Of a stretch of 64,000 nucleotides of DNA, positions 33,708 through 43,518 are shown piece by piece. The stretch covers positions 186,001 through 250,000 of the forward strand of contig NZ_CP054690.1 of NCBI RefSeq assembly GCF_013348805.1. The letters run 5' to 3'. Made by a program: the position numbers and the translations under genes. This DNA is from Rhodococcus sp. W8901 (GTDB lineage: Bacteria; Actinomycetota; Actinomycetes; Mycobacteriales; Mycobacteriaceae). Position 1 is the stretch's first letter; every line of letters starts with the position of its first letter. The notes under the pieces are model-generated. The model was not told the origin of the DNA, did not search any database, and was given only the letters and a program-made list of their open reading frames with translations.

Positions 33708-34465
33708 CGGGGCAGGCCCTTCGCGCCGGCCGGGGGCGGCGTGTACCGATGACCCCACACCGCGCCCTCGGTGAGCCGGTAGGTCGGCGTCGGAGCCGCG
33801 ATCCGCTCACCGCCCCAACCGATCTCGGTGGCATGCCCCTCGGGAGAATAGATGTAGAACGAGAGCATCCGGTCGTTGGTGTGCTTGCCGAGCGACTGCA
33901 TCATGGGGATGCCGAGGTCGTGCGCCCGGTCGAGCGCCTTGCCGACGTCGTCGATCTCCGCGGTCTCCACCATGAAGTGCAGCAGCCCCGGACCCTCGGC
34001 CGGATTGAGCCCGAGAGTGTGCTGACGCGGGTTGCAGCCCAGGAAGTAGCTGGTGCCGCCCGGCAGCTCGAGCGAGTTGCGTTCGGCGAATCCCAGTACC
34101 CCCGTGTAGAAGTCGTAGGCGACCTCGGTGTCGGTCACATTGAGGATCACGTGGCCCATGCCCTGGTCGCCGGTCACGAACCCGGACACCGAGGGCAGGT
34201 CGACGGGCCGATGGCTCAGGACGGGTCCGTAGAACAGTTCCACCCGGTTGCCCGACGGATCGTCGAACGCGACGAACCCGGTGACCTGGCGCAGCGCACA
34301 CTCCGCGGCGGTGCCGGCGTGCGTCGGGATACCGGCGGCCTCGATCCGCTCGACCAGGTGGCGCAGGTCCGTTCGGTCGAGCACCTCGAACCCGACGGCC
34401 GCCAATCCCGGTGTCGCGGACTCGGTCACCACGAGGCGCAGGTATCCCAGCGAGAGAACAGGCAT
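33704..34465 (-). CDS. Extradiol dioxygenase (BphC/HsaC type) with an internal deletion in domain 1
   Basis: A 253-residue glyoxalase-fold protein resembling 2,3-dihydroxybiphenyl-type extradiol dioxygenases. Domain 2 is intact: the first His in GMGHVILNV, the second in GLLHFMVET and the Glu in GHATEIGWG are the iron ligands, with LGKHTNDRMLSFYIYSP between. Domain 1 begins SLGYLRL and jumps directly to VVTESATPGLAAVGFEV. In BphC about 40 residues lie between these points, so part of the first domain is missing in frame. The usual length is near 295. Ring-cleavage activity may be lost or altered. GGAG precedes ATG 34465. Confidence 0.85.
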   Translation of the reverse strand: MPVLSLGYLRLVVTESATPGLAAVGFEVLDRTDLRHLVERIEAAGIPTHAGTAAECALRQVTGFVAFDDPSGNRVELFYGPVLSHRPVDLPSVSGFVTGDQGMGHVILNVTDTEVAYDFYTGVLGFAERNSLELPGGTSYFLGCNPRQHTLGLNPAEGPGLLHFMVETAEIDDVGKALDRAHDLGIPMMQSLGKHTNDRMLSFYIYSPEGHATEIGWGGERIAAPTPTYRLTEGAVWGHRYTPPPAGAKGLPR

Positions 34466-34479
34466 TGCATCTCCTCGAA

Positions 34480-35309
34480 TCAGTAGAGCGTTCCGGGGTC
34501 GCCGGTGAGCAGGTAGGTGCCGTATTCGTGGTTGACCTTGTCCGGCAGGTTGATTGCGTGATGCTGTCCGGCGTGGACGTCGCGTCACACCGACTGCAGC
34601 GCGCTGGACGTCGCGATCGAGCGGGGCCCGCCCACCTGGTACGCCTTGTCCGCGGCGGAGACCGCCAGGCCGACCGCGGCGATGTGATCGCGCTTCGAAC
34701 GCTGCCGCATCTCCATCGGGACGACGTCGGAATCCGCCACGGCCGCAAAGGCGTCGGCCAGGTTCGACTGGAGGATCCGGTAGGCGGTGTCGATCTCGAA
34801 GTCCGCCTCGGTGAACCGGGCGAGGGTTGCCGGACGGGGAAGTGTGGTGGCGTCTGCGGCCGAGCGGGACTTGTGAATTCCGACCGCCTCGTCGAGCACG
34901 CGGCGGGACATCCCGACCAGCGGCACCACGACGGCGTTGACGAACAGGGTGTACCACGGCACCCGCAACAGCGCGCTCGGGTTGACCTCGCGGCCCGGGC
35001 AGCGGCCCGCGTACAGGTCCTCGACGTCGAGGACGCGGTGCTCGGGGACGAACACGCCGTCCACGACGATGTCGTTGCTGCCGGTGCCCGCCAGTCCGGA
35101 CGTGAACCACACGTCGTCGATCCGGTAGTCGGCGCGGCCTCGAACCCGCCCCAGCGTTTGGGCTGGATCAGGCGCATGATGCCCGCATCGCGCAGGATCT
35201 TCGCGCTGTCGGCTGCGAGCCTGCGCTCCTCGACGCACTCGGATTCCAGTGCGCTCAGGCGGTCCCCGGCGGCGAGGACGCTATCGATCGCATCGTGCTG
35301 GAAAAGCAT
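34480..35309 (-). pseudogene. Flavin-dependent hydroxylase (HsaA/acyl-CoA dehydrogenase-like) remnant
   Basis: From ATG 35309 (GAAAGGAGC just upstream) the frame gives MLFQHDAIDSVLAAGDRL to RLIQPKRWGGFEA, the N-terminus of an HsaA-type monooxygenase. Near base 35135 it shifts frame and about 120 residues of the flavin-binding middle are absent: the next recognisable segment is DYRIDDVWFTSGLAGTGSNDIVVDGVFVPEHRV. That frame runs to TGA at 34587-34585, where family members have Trp, then continues in phase with RDVHAG, NLPDKVNHEYG and the terminal YLLTGDPGTLY to the true stop at 34480. So there is one deletion with frameshift and one nonsense change. In HsaA-like systems this oxygenase makes the catechol cleaved by the dioxygenase encoded next. 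Confidence 0.85.
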
Positions 35310-35344
35310 GTGTGAAAGCTCCTTTCGCCGGCTGGGATGCCGGG

Positions 35345-36181
35345 TCAGCGGGTGAGGAAGTCGGTCACGAGGGATTCGAAGTCGTGCTTGCGCTCGACCT
35401 GCGCCCAGTGCCCGCACTCGCCCAGGACGTGCAGGTCGGCCTTGGGCATGCGGCGCAGTGCGAACAGGGCGCCGTCGAGTGGCAGCATCCGGTCGTCGCG
35501 GCCCCACGTGACCAGGGTCTTGTGCGGGATCTCGTCGGTGCGCGTCCACAGCGGTGCCTTACCGGGCAGTGCGAGCGACGCCATCACCGCGCGCATGCGC
35601 TCGATCGCGCGGGGTGCGGTGGCGTTGGCCCAGCGCTCGTCGAGCAATTGCGGCGTGACGGTGGCCGGGTCGTAGACCATCGAATCCACCCACGCCTCGA
35701 GGGCCTCGCGGGTGGGATCGACGAGGAAGGCGTTGAGCCGACGCGCGCCCTCACTGAGCATCGGTCCCAGCAGCGGCGCGTACAGGCCACCCGGGCCCAT
35801 CAGGGCCAGGCGCTCGACGCGTTCCGGGGCGAGCGCCGCGGTCTCGAGCGCGACCCAGCCGCCCATGGAGTTGCCCAGCAGGTGCGCCTTCTCGATCCCG
35901 AGGTCGTCGAGCAGCGTCACGATCGACTGCGCGGCGATCTCGGGGTACGGGCGGTCGTACTCCATGTCGGGACTCGCGCCGAAGCCCGGCATGTCGACGA
36001 CGACGGTACGGAAGTTGCGGGCGAACACCGGGAGGTTCTTCGAGAAGTTGGACCAGCCGGATACGCCCGGGCCGGAACCGTGCAGCAGCACCAGCGGATG
36101 GCCGTCGCCGGCCTCGTTGAAGTGCAGTTTGTCCGTGGCGGACGGTCCTCGGGTGGTGTCGACGTAGTCGAGGGTGCTCAT
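35345..36181 (-). CDS. Meta-cleavage product hydrolase (HsaD/BphD-type)
   Basis: A 278-residue alpha/beta hydrolase cleaving a C-C bond in the ring-fission product. Motifs: the oxyanion segment LLHGSGPGVSGWSNF, the nucleophile GNSMGGWVALE, the acid in WGRDDRMLP and the His in ECGHWAQVE. The group of HSGPG-type hydrolases acts on 2-hydroxy-6-oxo dienoates from biphenyl, phenol or steroid rings. It is intact and first in the operon, 35 bp before the broken hydroxylase gene. Together the three genes look like an aromatic or steroid-ring pathway that has lost function. Confidence 0.92.
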   Translation of the reverse strand: MSTLDYVDTTRGPSATDKLHFNEAGDGHPLVLLHGSGPGVSGWSNFSKNLPVFARNFRTVVVDMPGFGASPDMEYDRPYPEIAAQSIVTLLDDLGIEKAHLLGNSMGGWVALETAALAPERVERLALMGPGGLYAPLLGPMLSEGARRLNAFLVDPTREALEAWVDSMVYDPATVTPQLLDERWANATAPRAIERMRAVMASLALPGKAPLWTRTDEIPHKTLVTWGRDDRMLPLDGALFALRRMPKADLHVLGECGHWAQVERKHDFESLVTDFLTR

Positions 36182-36301
36182 GGCGGTCCTATCTCCTGGG
36201 CGGGCACGGGCGGTACCTCCGTGCTCAGAAACATTGAGCTGGAACGAAACTCGAGTGATCTCGTTGAGGCGTGGGAACCGAGCCTACGGTCGAACCGAAC
36301 A

Positions 36302-36390
36302 TCAATCAAGCGATTGAGTGATATCGGTCTCCGTGTTTCCGGTGCGCGGGATATCCGCGTGATCGAACAATTATGTTCGGGTTACCGAAC
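36302..36390. promoter_or_regulatory. Operator-like inverted repeats in the hydrolase/SOD divergent region
   Basis: TCAATC-AAGC-GATTGA at 36302-36317 and GTTCGG-GTTA-CCGAAC at 36375-36390 are perfect 6-bp-arm repeats with 4-bp centres. The second lies 47 bp before the SOD ATG, and the first is nearer the meta-cleavage operon start. They are the main regulatory candidates in this 255-bp gap; the rest is unremarkable. Confidence 0.5.
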
Positions 36391-36436
36391 TCGAGCTAGT
36401 CTCGTGTCGTCACGCACCGAAGAGAGGCATGAGGAC

Positions 36437-38045
<1,609 letters not shown>

Positions 38046-38052
38046 GCGTGCT

Positions 38053-38532
38053 CTACGCGGCGCGCCGCAGCTCCGCGCGCAGGTGGTGCGTCATCGGCGT
38101 CGTGTCGAAGGCCATCCACATGTCGTAGCTGAGCACGTCGCCGTCGACGGCGAAGCGGCGCCGGATCTCGTGGACCGGCTTGGCGTCGGGCGACGCGCTC
38201 AGCGCGTGCGGTGCGAAGTCGAGGATGCCGTCGGACAGTGTGGCGCGGTGGATTTCGACGAAACCGGTCGGCTGGGTGACGAGCAGTTCGGCGACGCCGT
38301 CCGTGAGTCGCAGGTAGCCGGTCTCGGTGTGCATCGGCATGCCACCACCGGGCTTGCGGGTGCGGGAGCGGTAGAAGAGGAACGGCTTTCCGCTGGGGGA
38401 GAGCTCGATTTCCTCGTCGTACGCGAAGTCGTCGATGGTCGGGTAGTGGCCGGCACCCCCGCCCACCCAGCGTCCGGCGAAGGCGGCGAGATCACCGAGA
38501 GGGGCGAGCAGGTCGGGCTGCGTCTGGTCCAT
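38053..38532 (-). CDS. Nitrobindin-like (THAP4/FABP family) heme beta-barrel protein
   Basis: A 159-residue ten-strand beta-barrel protein. It shows the nitrobindin signatures FAGRWVGGGAGHYPTI near the N-terminus and TGYLRL, then the strand VHEIRRRFAVDGDVLSYDMWMAFDTTPMTHHL, where the late His is the likely proximal heme ligand. Actinobacterial nitrobindins bind ferric heme and isomerise peroxynitrite to nitrate. It is convergent with nrdF, only 7 bp between stops, and its own upstream neighbour is the exporter gene on the same strand, separated by 9 bp. The setting supports a role in reactive-species defence. Confidence 0.88.
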   Translation of the reverse strand: MDQTQPDLLAPLGDLAAFAGRWVGGGAGHYPTIDDFAYDEEIELSPSGKPFLFYRSRTRKPGGGMPMHTETGYLRLTDGVAELLVTQPTGFVEIHRATLSDGILDFAPHALSASPDAKPVHEIRRRFAVDGDVLSYDMWMAFDTTPMTHHLRAELRRAA

Positions 38533-38541
38533 GCCGTCAGT

Positions 38542-39246
38542 CTAGGAACCGCGGGGTGCGTCGACCTGCTCGGCGGGTGCCGGGGTGTGGGGCCCACGGA
38601 CAGCGCGTCGGGCAATGGCCGCGACGGCGGAGACGGCGACGACGGCGCCCGCCGCGATCGGACCGGCGGGGCTGTCCGGGAACAGGCCCTCGAGCAGCAG
38701 CCAGGCGCCGAACGCGAAGAACAGCACCGCGGCGCCGATCTTGACGACCGCCTCGGGCAGATGCTTGCCGAGCAGCGCGCCGACGACGATCGCGAGGGCG
38801 TCCGCGGCCACCATGCCGACCGTCGATCCGATCCACACGCCCACCCAGTCGTTGTCCGCTGCGAGCGTGACGGTGGCGAGCATGGTCTTGTCGCCTAGTT
38901 CGGCGAGGAAGAACGCCGACGCGACCGCCAGGAAGGCCGATCCGGTGACCTTGCGGGCCTTCTGCTCCTCCTCGTCGGAGAGCTTGTCGCCACGCAGTGT
39001 CCACAGGCCGAAGATCAGGAAGGCGACGCCGCCGAGGATCGACATGGCGGTGGTCGGAATCGCGGCACCGAGGAAGTGGCCGACGCCGACGGAGACCAGG
39101 TGCACGACGGTGGTCGCCACCGTGATGCCGGCGATCACCACCCACCAGCGGTAACGCAGCGCGAACGTCATCGCCATGAGCTGGGACTTGTCGCCCAGTT
39201 CGGCGACGAAGATGACGCCGAAACTCAGCAGTGTCGCGGCCAGCAT
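38542..39246 (-). CDS. TMEM165/GDT1-family (UPF0016) cation exporter, probably Mn2+
   Basis: A 234-residue membrane protein of six helices in two halves, each with the family motif E-L-G-D-K (residues 16-20 and 116-120), separated by an acidic loop (DEEEQKARK). Related bacterial proteins export manganese. Start ATG 39246 follows GGAGGAGGG; the longer upstream frame runs through the riboswitch and is not coding. A yybP-ykoY manganese riboswitch in its leader strongly supports Mn2+ as the ligand. It sits beside SOD, NrdF and nitrobindin genes, all linked to metal or radical chemistry. Confidence 0.93.
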   Translation of the reverse strand: MLAATLLSFGVIFVAELGDKSQLMAMTFALRYRWWVVIAGITVATTVVHLVSVGVGHFLGAAIPTTAMSILGGVAFLIFGLWTLRGDKLSDEEEQKARKVTGSAFLAVASAFFLAELGDKTMLATVTLAADNDWVGVWIGSTVGMVAADALAIVVGALLGKHLPEAVVKIGAAVLFFAFGAWLLLEGLFPDSPAGPIAAGAVVAVSAVAAIARRAVRGPHTPAPAEQVDAPRGS

Positions 39247-39329
39247 GTATGTACCCTCCTCCGGATTTCTCGCTTCTCGGAGGATGTCGGGAAACCTTCC
39301 TCCGGCCCCGAACGCCACGTATGCGTTCA

Positions 39330-39442
39330 CGGCCGAAGGTCTCGCCCACCGGAGAAGATCCGGTCCGCTGGGCCGGGCGGGCACTGCAATGTGCCGGCCA
39401 GTATGTCGACCCAGCGATTGGGGGCTACTCCCCTTCGCTGAG
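39330..39442 (-). promoter_or_regulatory. yybP-ykoY manganese riboswitch
   Basis: Read on the minus strand, the leader of the exporter gene has the conserved aptamer elements: CGAAGGGGAGTAGCCCCC (from 39437), GTCGACATAC, then GGGCGAGACCTTCGG (to about 39333). The closing stem P1 is CGAAGG (39437-39432) with CCTTCG (39339-39334). Below it a hairpin with arms around GAACGC/GCGTTC (39309-39328) and a pyrimidine-purine set near the start codon could form the expression platform. Mn2+ binding should turn expression on. Motif recognised by eye; a covariance-model search would confirm it. Confidence 0.82.
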
Positions 39443-39521
39443 GCAACGATAACTCCGGATCAGCGAAAGTGCAAAGGCGACAATAAGTTTGGAATCCCGA
39501 ACTTTCTTCTTCCGCAACCGT

Positions 39522-40049
39522 TCACGCGGCGAGCAGCATCGCCAGAACTGCGGTGTCGGGATCGCTGATCGGATCGATACCCACACGCGAAATCATCGAT
39601 GTGACAGTGCCGTCCGCCTCCGCCTCCACCCACGCCGCGCGGTGTTCGAGCCCGAGATGCGGCAGGCCGGGGAGCAGCACGCACCCGGATGCCACCCCGG
39701 CGCACTCGGGAAGCGACGGGACGGTCTCCGCAGGCGGGTGCAGGACCAGCAGTGCCGGGGGCAGATGATCGACGAAGCGCCCCGGCGCGACCGCGGACTC
39801 GCCGAGCACGGGTCCTTCGGAGACGATCAGACCGACCGTTCCGGGTGCGGGATCGTCGGGGAGTTCCTCCCGCGCCCCGAAGACGGTCGACGTGGGCAGC
39901 AGGCCGGGCAGGGATGCGATCCGCACGGCAAGGGCCAGCAGCTGCGCCCACTCGCGGGTCGTGTCGGGCCAGCGTCCCGAGATCACGAAGCCACGGAGGT
40001 CGCCGGAGGCGTGGAACGGTGCGACCCCGACATATTCGTGCTCGTTCAT
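39522..40049 (-). CDS. Hypothetical protein
   Basis: A 175-residue soluble protein with no signal peptide or membrane helix. It reads like an NTF2- or MspA-unrelated alpha/beta protein with LRGFVISGRWPDTTREWAQLLALAVRIASLPGL as the clearest helix and WVEAEADGTVTSMISRVGIDPISDPDTAVLAML at the end. I do not recognise a family. ATG 40049 (MNEHEYVG) follows GGGAGAATCGGGG; GTG 40076 is an alternative start. It is transcribed toward the riboswitch leader of the exporter gene, 80 bp away, with no obvious terminator between. Confidence 0.65.
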   Translation of the reverse strand: MNEHEYVGVAPFHASGDLRGFVISGRWPDTTREWAQLLALAVRIASLPGLLPTSTVFGAREELPDDPAPGTVGLIVSEGPVLGESAVAPGRFVDHLPPALLVLHPPAETVPSLPECAGVASGCVLLPGLPHLGLEHRAAWVEAEADGTVTSMISRVGIDPISDPDTAVLAMLLAA

Positions 40050-40213
40050 CGCGACCCCGATTCTCCCGTGCGGCACCTGGCGACGGGAGCAGCCGGGCGG
40101 GCCCCTGTGGTCGGAGCCCGCCCGGCGCGCACGTCGTTCACACCTCGTTGGGTACTACGAGCATGCGCTCCTGTATCGCTGGCACACAAGGGGTCCCGAG
40201 TGCCAGCCGGGAG

Positions 40214-41074
40214 TCAGAAACCCGCACCCGGAACCTGTACCCGCAGGCGCCGGATCGCGCCGCCGCCGATGCGGATCGCGTCCTCCGGGACCCACGTGTC
40301 GGCCGTGCACACGAACAGGTCGCGGCCGTCCTCGCCGCCCAGCGCGACGGCGTACGGGTGCGGCACCGCGATGCGTTCGGCCACCTCGCCGGCGGCGGTC
40401 ACCCGGATCACCTCCTGGTTGAACGGTGAGGCCACCCAGACCGAGCCCTCGGCGTCGAGCGCGATGCCGTCGGGCAGGACCGCCGCGTCGTCGAACTCGA
40501 CGAGCGTGCGCCGGTTCACGAGGCTGCCGTCGGCCTCGATCGTGAAGGCGGTCAGCCGTCCCGGGGACGCACGGGTCTCGGCGACGATCAGCGTCGCACC
40601 GTCCGGGGTGATCACCATGCCGTTGGCGAACAGCATCTCGGTCGCGACGACGTGCGCGGTACCGTCCGGTTCGACCATCGCCAGGTCGGCGGGGAACGGC
40701 GGTGCCGGGGGCGCGCTGTCGTCACCGTAGTTGCCGACGTAGGCGCGCCCGGACGCGTCGACCGCCATGTCGTTGAGGTGCCACGGCGCGATGCCGTGGA
40801 GATCGGCGTGGACGGTGAGCGTGCCGTCGTCCTCGAGGCGGTACACCTTCCGTTCCTGCACGGACGCGACGAGCAGGCGGCCGTCGGGCAGGAAGCCCAG
40901 CCCGCCGGCCTGGCCGGGGACCTCGACGACCCGCTCGACCTCGCCGGTCGCCGGATCGAGGCGCAGGACGACACCGCGGTAGATGTCGGAGAACCACAGG
41001 CGGCCCTCCCGCCAGCGCGGGCACTCGGGGAAGGCAAGGCCCGTGGTGATGGTCTCGATTGTGATGTCCGTCAT
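40214..41074 (-). CDS. SMP-30/gluconolactonase/LRE family protein
   Basis: A 286-residue six-bladed propeller of the normal family length. The metal-site start is GLAFPECPRWREGRLWFSDI, where the Glu binds the divalent ion, followed by HLNDMAVDASGRAYVGN (Asn and Asp ligands) and LPDGIALDAEGSVWVASP. Such enzymes hydrolyse sugar or other lactones. ATG 41074 opens the protein at MTDITIE. No catabolic partner lies nearby on the strand. Compare the 540-residue relative at 16830, which seems to be a double-length version. Confidence 0.9.
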   Translation of the reverse strand: MTDITIETITTGLAFPECPRWREGRLWFSDIYRGVVLRLDPATGEVERVVEVPGQAGGLGFLPDGRLLVASVQERKVYRLEDDGTLTVHADLHGIAPWHLNDMAVDASGRAYVGNYGDDSAPPAPPFPADLAMVEPDGTAHVVATEMLFANGMVITPDGATLIVAETRASPGRLTAFTIEADGSLVNRRTLVEFDDAAVLPDGIALDAEGSVWVASPFNQEVIRVTAAGEVAERIAVPHPYAVALGGEDGRDLFVCTADTWVPEDAIRIGGGAIRRLRVQVPGAGF

Positions 41075-41271
41075 AGCAGCCACGATACCCATCGCGGTGA
41101 ATCTCCCATTCACCCAACCGGATTGAGTGGACTCGGTGGCGGCCCGGGTGGTCTCACTCCGGAGTCGGGTCAGGGCTCGCAGCGCCGCAGCTACGCGACG
41201 TACGCGATGAACGGCGTTGCGACACAAACATGTCTGATTCTCGAGGACCCAGACGACGACTGTGCCAACTC
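41075..41271. other. Intergenic stretch upstream of the SMP-30 gene
   Basis: About 200 bp without a convincing gene. It includes the probable minus-strand promoter of the SMP-30 gene and ends at a cluster of palindromic repeats. I see no clear operator here. Confidence 0.5.
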
Positions 41272-41372
41272 GCGTTTCGCGCACTTGTCGCGATTCTCCG
41301 GGCGCGGCAACGGCGATAAGTGCGCAAAGCGCGGTGGACGTGAGCGCGGAGCGCGACAAGTGCAAAGCGCGG
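41272..41372. repeat. Three copies of a CGCTTTGCGCACTTGTCGC-like element in opposed orientation
   Basis: A direct copy GTTTCGCGCACTTGTCGCG lies at 41274-41292. Inverted copies are CGATAAGTGCGCAAAGCG at 41314-41331 and GCGACAAGTGCAAAGCGC at 41353-41370. Their shared core is TTTGC(GC)ACTTGTCGC in either orientation. This looks like a small intergenic repetitive element of the REP or MITE type; genome-wide copies would show which. Confidence 0.62.
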
Positions 41373-41388
41373 GAGTGGGGGCAGCGCA

Positions 41389-41425
41389 GCGGCGCCGCGC
41401 CCGACGAATCGGGGGCGGCGCCGCT
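41389..41425 (-). terminator. Hairpin at the 3' end of sodA
   Basis: AGCGGCGCCGC at 41389-41399 pairs perfectly with GCGGCGCCGCT at 41415-41425 around a 15-nt loop, 29 bp past the sodA stop (minus strand). Likely terminator; the GC-only stem lacks a T-tract. Confidence 0.6.
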
Positions 41426-41453
41426 GAGATGTCTGGAGTGCTTTGCGCGCAGA

Positions 41454-42083
41454 TCAGGCGGGGACGATGAGTCCGGCGGTCTGGGTGCGGGCGGCGGCGA
41501 AGCGGGTGGCGACGTCGTTCCAGTTGACGATGTTCCAGAAGGCGTTGACGTAGTCGCCCTTGACGTTCTGGTAGTCGAGGTAGAAGGCGTGTTCCCACAT
41601 GTCGAGCATGAGCAGGGGGGTCAGGCCGATGGAGATGTTGCCCTGCTGGTCGTAGAGCTGGACGATGATCATGCGCTGGCCGATGGAGTCCCAGGCGAGG
41701 ATGGACCAGCCGGAGCCCTGGATGGCGTTGGCGTTGGCGGAGAAGTGGCTGCGGAAGGCGTCGAAGCTGCCGAACTGGTCGTCGATGGCTGCGGCGAGTT
41801 CGCCTTCGGGCTTGTCGCCGCCGTCCGGGCTCAGGTTGTTCCAGAACACGCTGTGGTTGGTGTGGCCGCCGAGGTGGAAGGCGAGGTTCTTCTCGTGCAG
41901 GTTGACCACGGGGGCGAGGGCGTCGGCCTCGCGGAGCTCGGCGAGCTTGTCGAGGGCGGTGTTGGCGCCGGCGACGTAGGCGGCGTGGTGCTTGTCGTGG
42001 TGCAGCTCCATGATCTTGCCGGAGATGTGCGGCTCGAGGGCGGCGTAGTCGTAGGGGAGATCGGGCAGCGTGTAGACAGACAC
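41454..42083 (-). CDS. sodA: Superoxide dismutase (Fe/Mn family), main copy
   Basis: A 209-residue cytosolic-type Fe/Mn superoxide dismutase. It opens [27 protein letters not shown] and has metal ligands in [17 protein letters not shown] and [12 protein letters not shown]. The segment [12 protein letters not shown] has Gln where the divergent copy and the mycobacterial Fe enzyme have His, a position linked to metal preference. The residues match the standard rhodococcal SodA. Start GTG 42083 is behind AAGAAGGG. It is transcribed alone, divergent from the acyltransferase gene, and has a hairpin at its 3' end. Confidence 0.95.
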   Translation of the reverse strand: MSVYTLPDLPYDYAALEPHISGKIMELHHDKHHAAYVAGANTALDKLAELREADALAPVVNLHEKNLAFHLGGHTNHSVFWNNLSPDGGDKPEGELAAAIDDQFGSFDAFRSHFSANANAIQGSGWSILAWDSIGQRMIIVQLYDQQGNISIGLTPLLMLDMWEHAFYLDYQNVKGDYVNAFWNIVNWNDVATRFAAARTQTAGLIVPA

Positions 42084-42312
42084 GAGAATCCCTTCTTCGC
42101 GGGCGTGGCGCCCTGACGTGTGTGTTCGTTGAATCGTGCTCGGGGATAACCCAATCTCATTGGTACACCCTGCGCAAGCCGCGTGCTGAGGTGGGAATAA
42201 CCGTACAAAAAAGTTCGGCGACCCTGAAATCGGGCGTCGAATGCGCCCGTCGGACATTGCGGGCGGGGCCGGTAATTGGAACAGGCGGTGAACGGAACCT
42301 TAGGATCAGGCG

Positions 42313-43509
42313 ATGCCATCCGACATGCCCGCTGCAGCTTCGCGGCCAGAGGTGGCACCTCGCGTCGACCTGACCGGCGCCGACCTGCTGCGCACCATCG
42401 CTGTGCTCGCCGTCGTCTACTCGCACATCTCCTTCTATCTGATCGACGATCTCGGGTCCGGTTGGTGGATGATCGACATCGTCTACGAGGTGTTCGTGGA
42501 CGGGTTGAACCTCAACCAGCACCTGTCGTTCGTCGGCGTCGCCATCTTCATGACCCTGACCGGCGCGCTCATCACCCGATCCGCGATCCGGCACAGTCCC
42601 GCGCGATTCCTACTCGACCGGGTGGGCCGCCTGCTGCCTGCGTTCTGGATCGCGATCGCCGCCGCCGTGCTGCTCGTCAAACTGGGCGTCAACGGCATGT
42701 TCAGCGGGCAGCCGGGGCTCTCGAACGGCGAGGCCGCGCTCAGCTTCGTGCTCGGCGGGTTCTTCCTCAAACCCGAGGTCGCAGTGCTCGGTGTCACGTG
42801 GACACTGGTCGTTCAGGTGCTGTTCTACGTATACTGCGTTGCCGCGCGGCCCATCCTGCGCACCCGGCCGATCGTGGTGCCGCTGCTCGGCGCGGCGATC
42901 TGCGCGCTGATCCTGCTCTACAACCTCTACGTTCCCCAGCCGTACACCGTGCCGATGCTGTCCAAGGTCGCCGCGACGTTGCCGACGATATTCCTCGGCC
43001 AGCTCATCTATCTGTGGTGGGCGCGCCTCGCCGACTGGCGCTGGGTGATCGTCGGTGTGCTCGCGCAGATCGAGGTGGTCCGGCTCGCTACCGAGATCCG
43101 CGTGTACTGGGCCGGGGACCGCTACCTGTGGACCATCGCCGTCGTCACCGCATGCGTGGTGCTCCTCGGTCGCTACCGGGGACGCCCGACGCGGTGGTCG
43201 GTGATCCGGTGGACCGCCACCCGCAGCTACGCGATCTACCTCGTCCACACGCTGATCCTGTACCGCGTCTACGAGAACGCCGTGGGCCCGCTCGGCCGCA
43301 CCGGCGCCGTCATCGCGTTCCTCGTCGTCACCGCCCTGGTCTCGGAGGTGCTGTACCGGTGGGTGGAGGTGCCGGCCGCGCGCTGGCTGTCGTCCCGCAC
43401 CAGCCGGATCGGCAGGAAGGCGACACCGTCCGAGCCACCCAAACCCCCCGAGCCCCCCGAACCCACCGGGGCGCCGGAGCAACCGGTGGACGCGTCGGAC
43501 CACGCGTAG
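42313..43509 (+). CDS. Acyltransferase-3 (OafA/YrhL-like) membrane protein
   Basis: A 398-residue integral membrane protein with about ten hydrophobic helices. It has the family opening DLTGADLLRTIAVLAVVYSHI with the conserved His, the arginine-rich loop RFLLDRVGRLLPAFWIAI, and the closing YAIYLVHTLILYRV segment. These enzymes O-acetylate or succinylate envelope sugars or lipids with acyl-CoA. The Pro-rich C-terminus after residue 375 (PPEPPEPTGAPEQP) is cytoplasmic. It is 9 bp from msrA on the same strand and may be co-transcribed. Substrate unknown. Confidence 0.9.
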   Translation: MPSDMPAAASRPEVAPRVDLTGADLLRTIAVLAVVYSHISFYLIDDLGSGWWMIDIVYEVFVDGLNLNQHLSFVGVAIFMTLTGALITRSAIRHSPARFLLDRVGRLLPAFWIAIAAAVLLVKLGVNGMFSGQPGLSNGEAALSFVLGGFFLKPEVAVLGVTWTLVVQVLFYVYCVAARPILRTRPIVVPLLGAAICALILLYNLYVPQPYTVPMLSKVAATLPTIFLGQLIYLWWARLADWRWVIVGVLAQIEVVRLATEIRVYWAGDRYLWTIAVVTACVVLLGRYRGRPTRWSVIRWTATRSYAIYLVHTLILYRVYENAVGPLGRTGAVIAFLVVTALVSEVLYRWVEVPAARWLSSRTSRIGRKATPSEPPKPPEPPEPTGAPEQPVDASDHA

Positions 43510-43518
43510 CATCGACGT

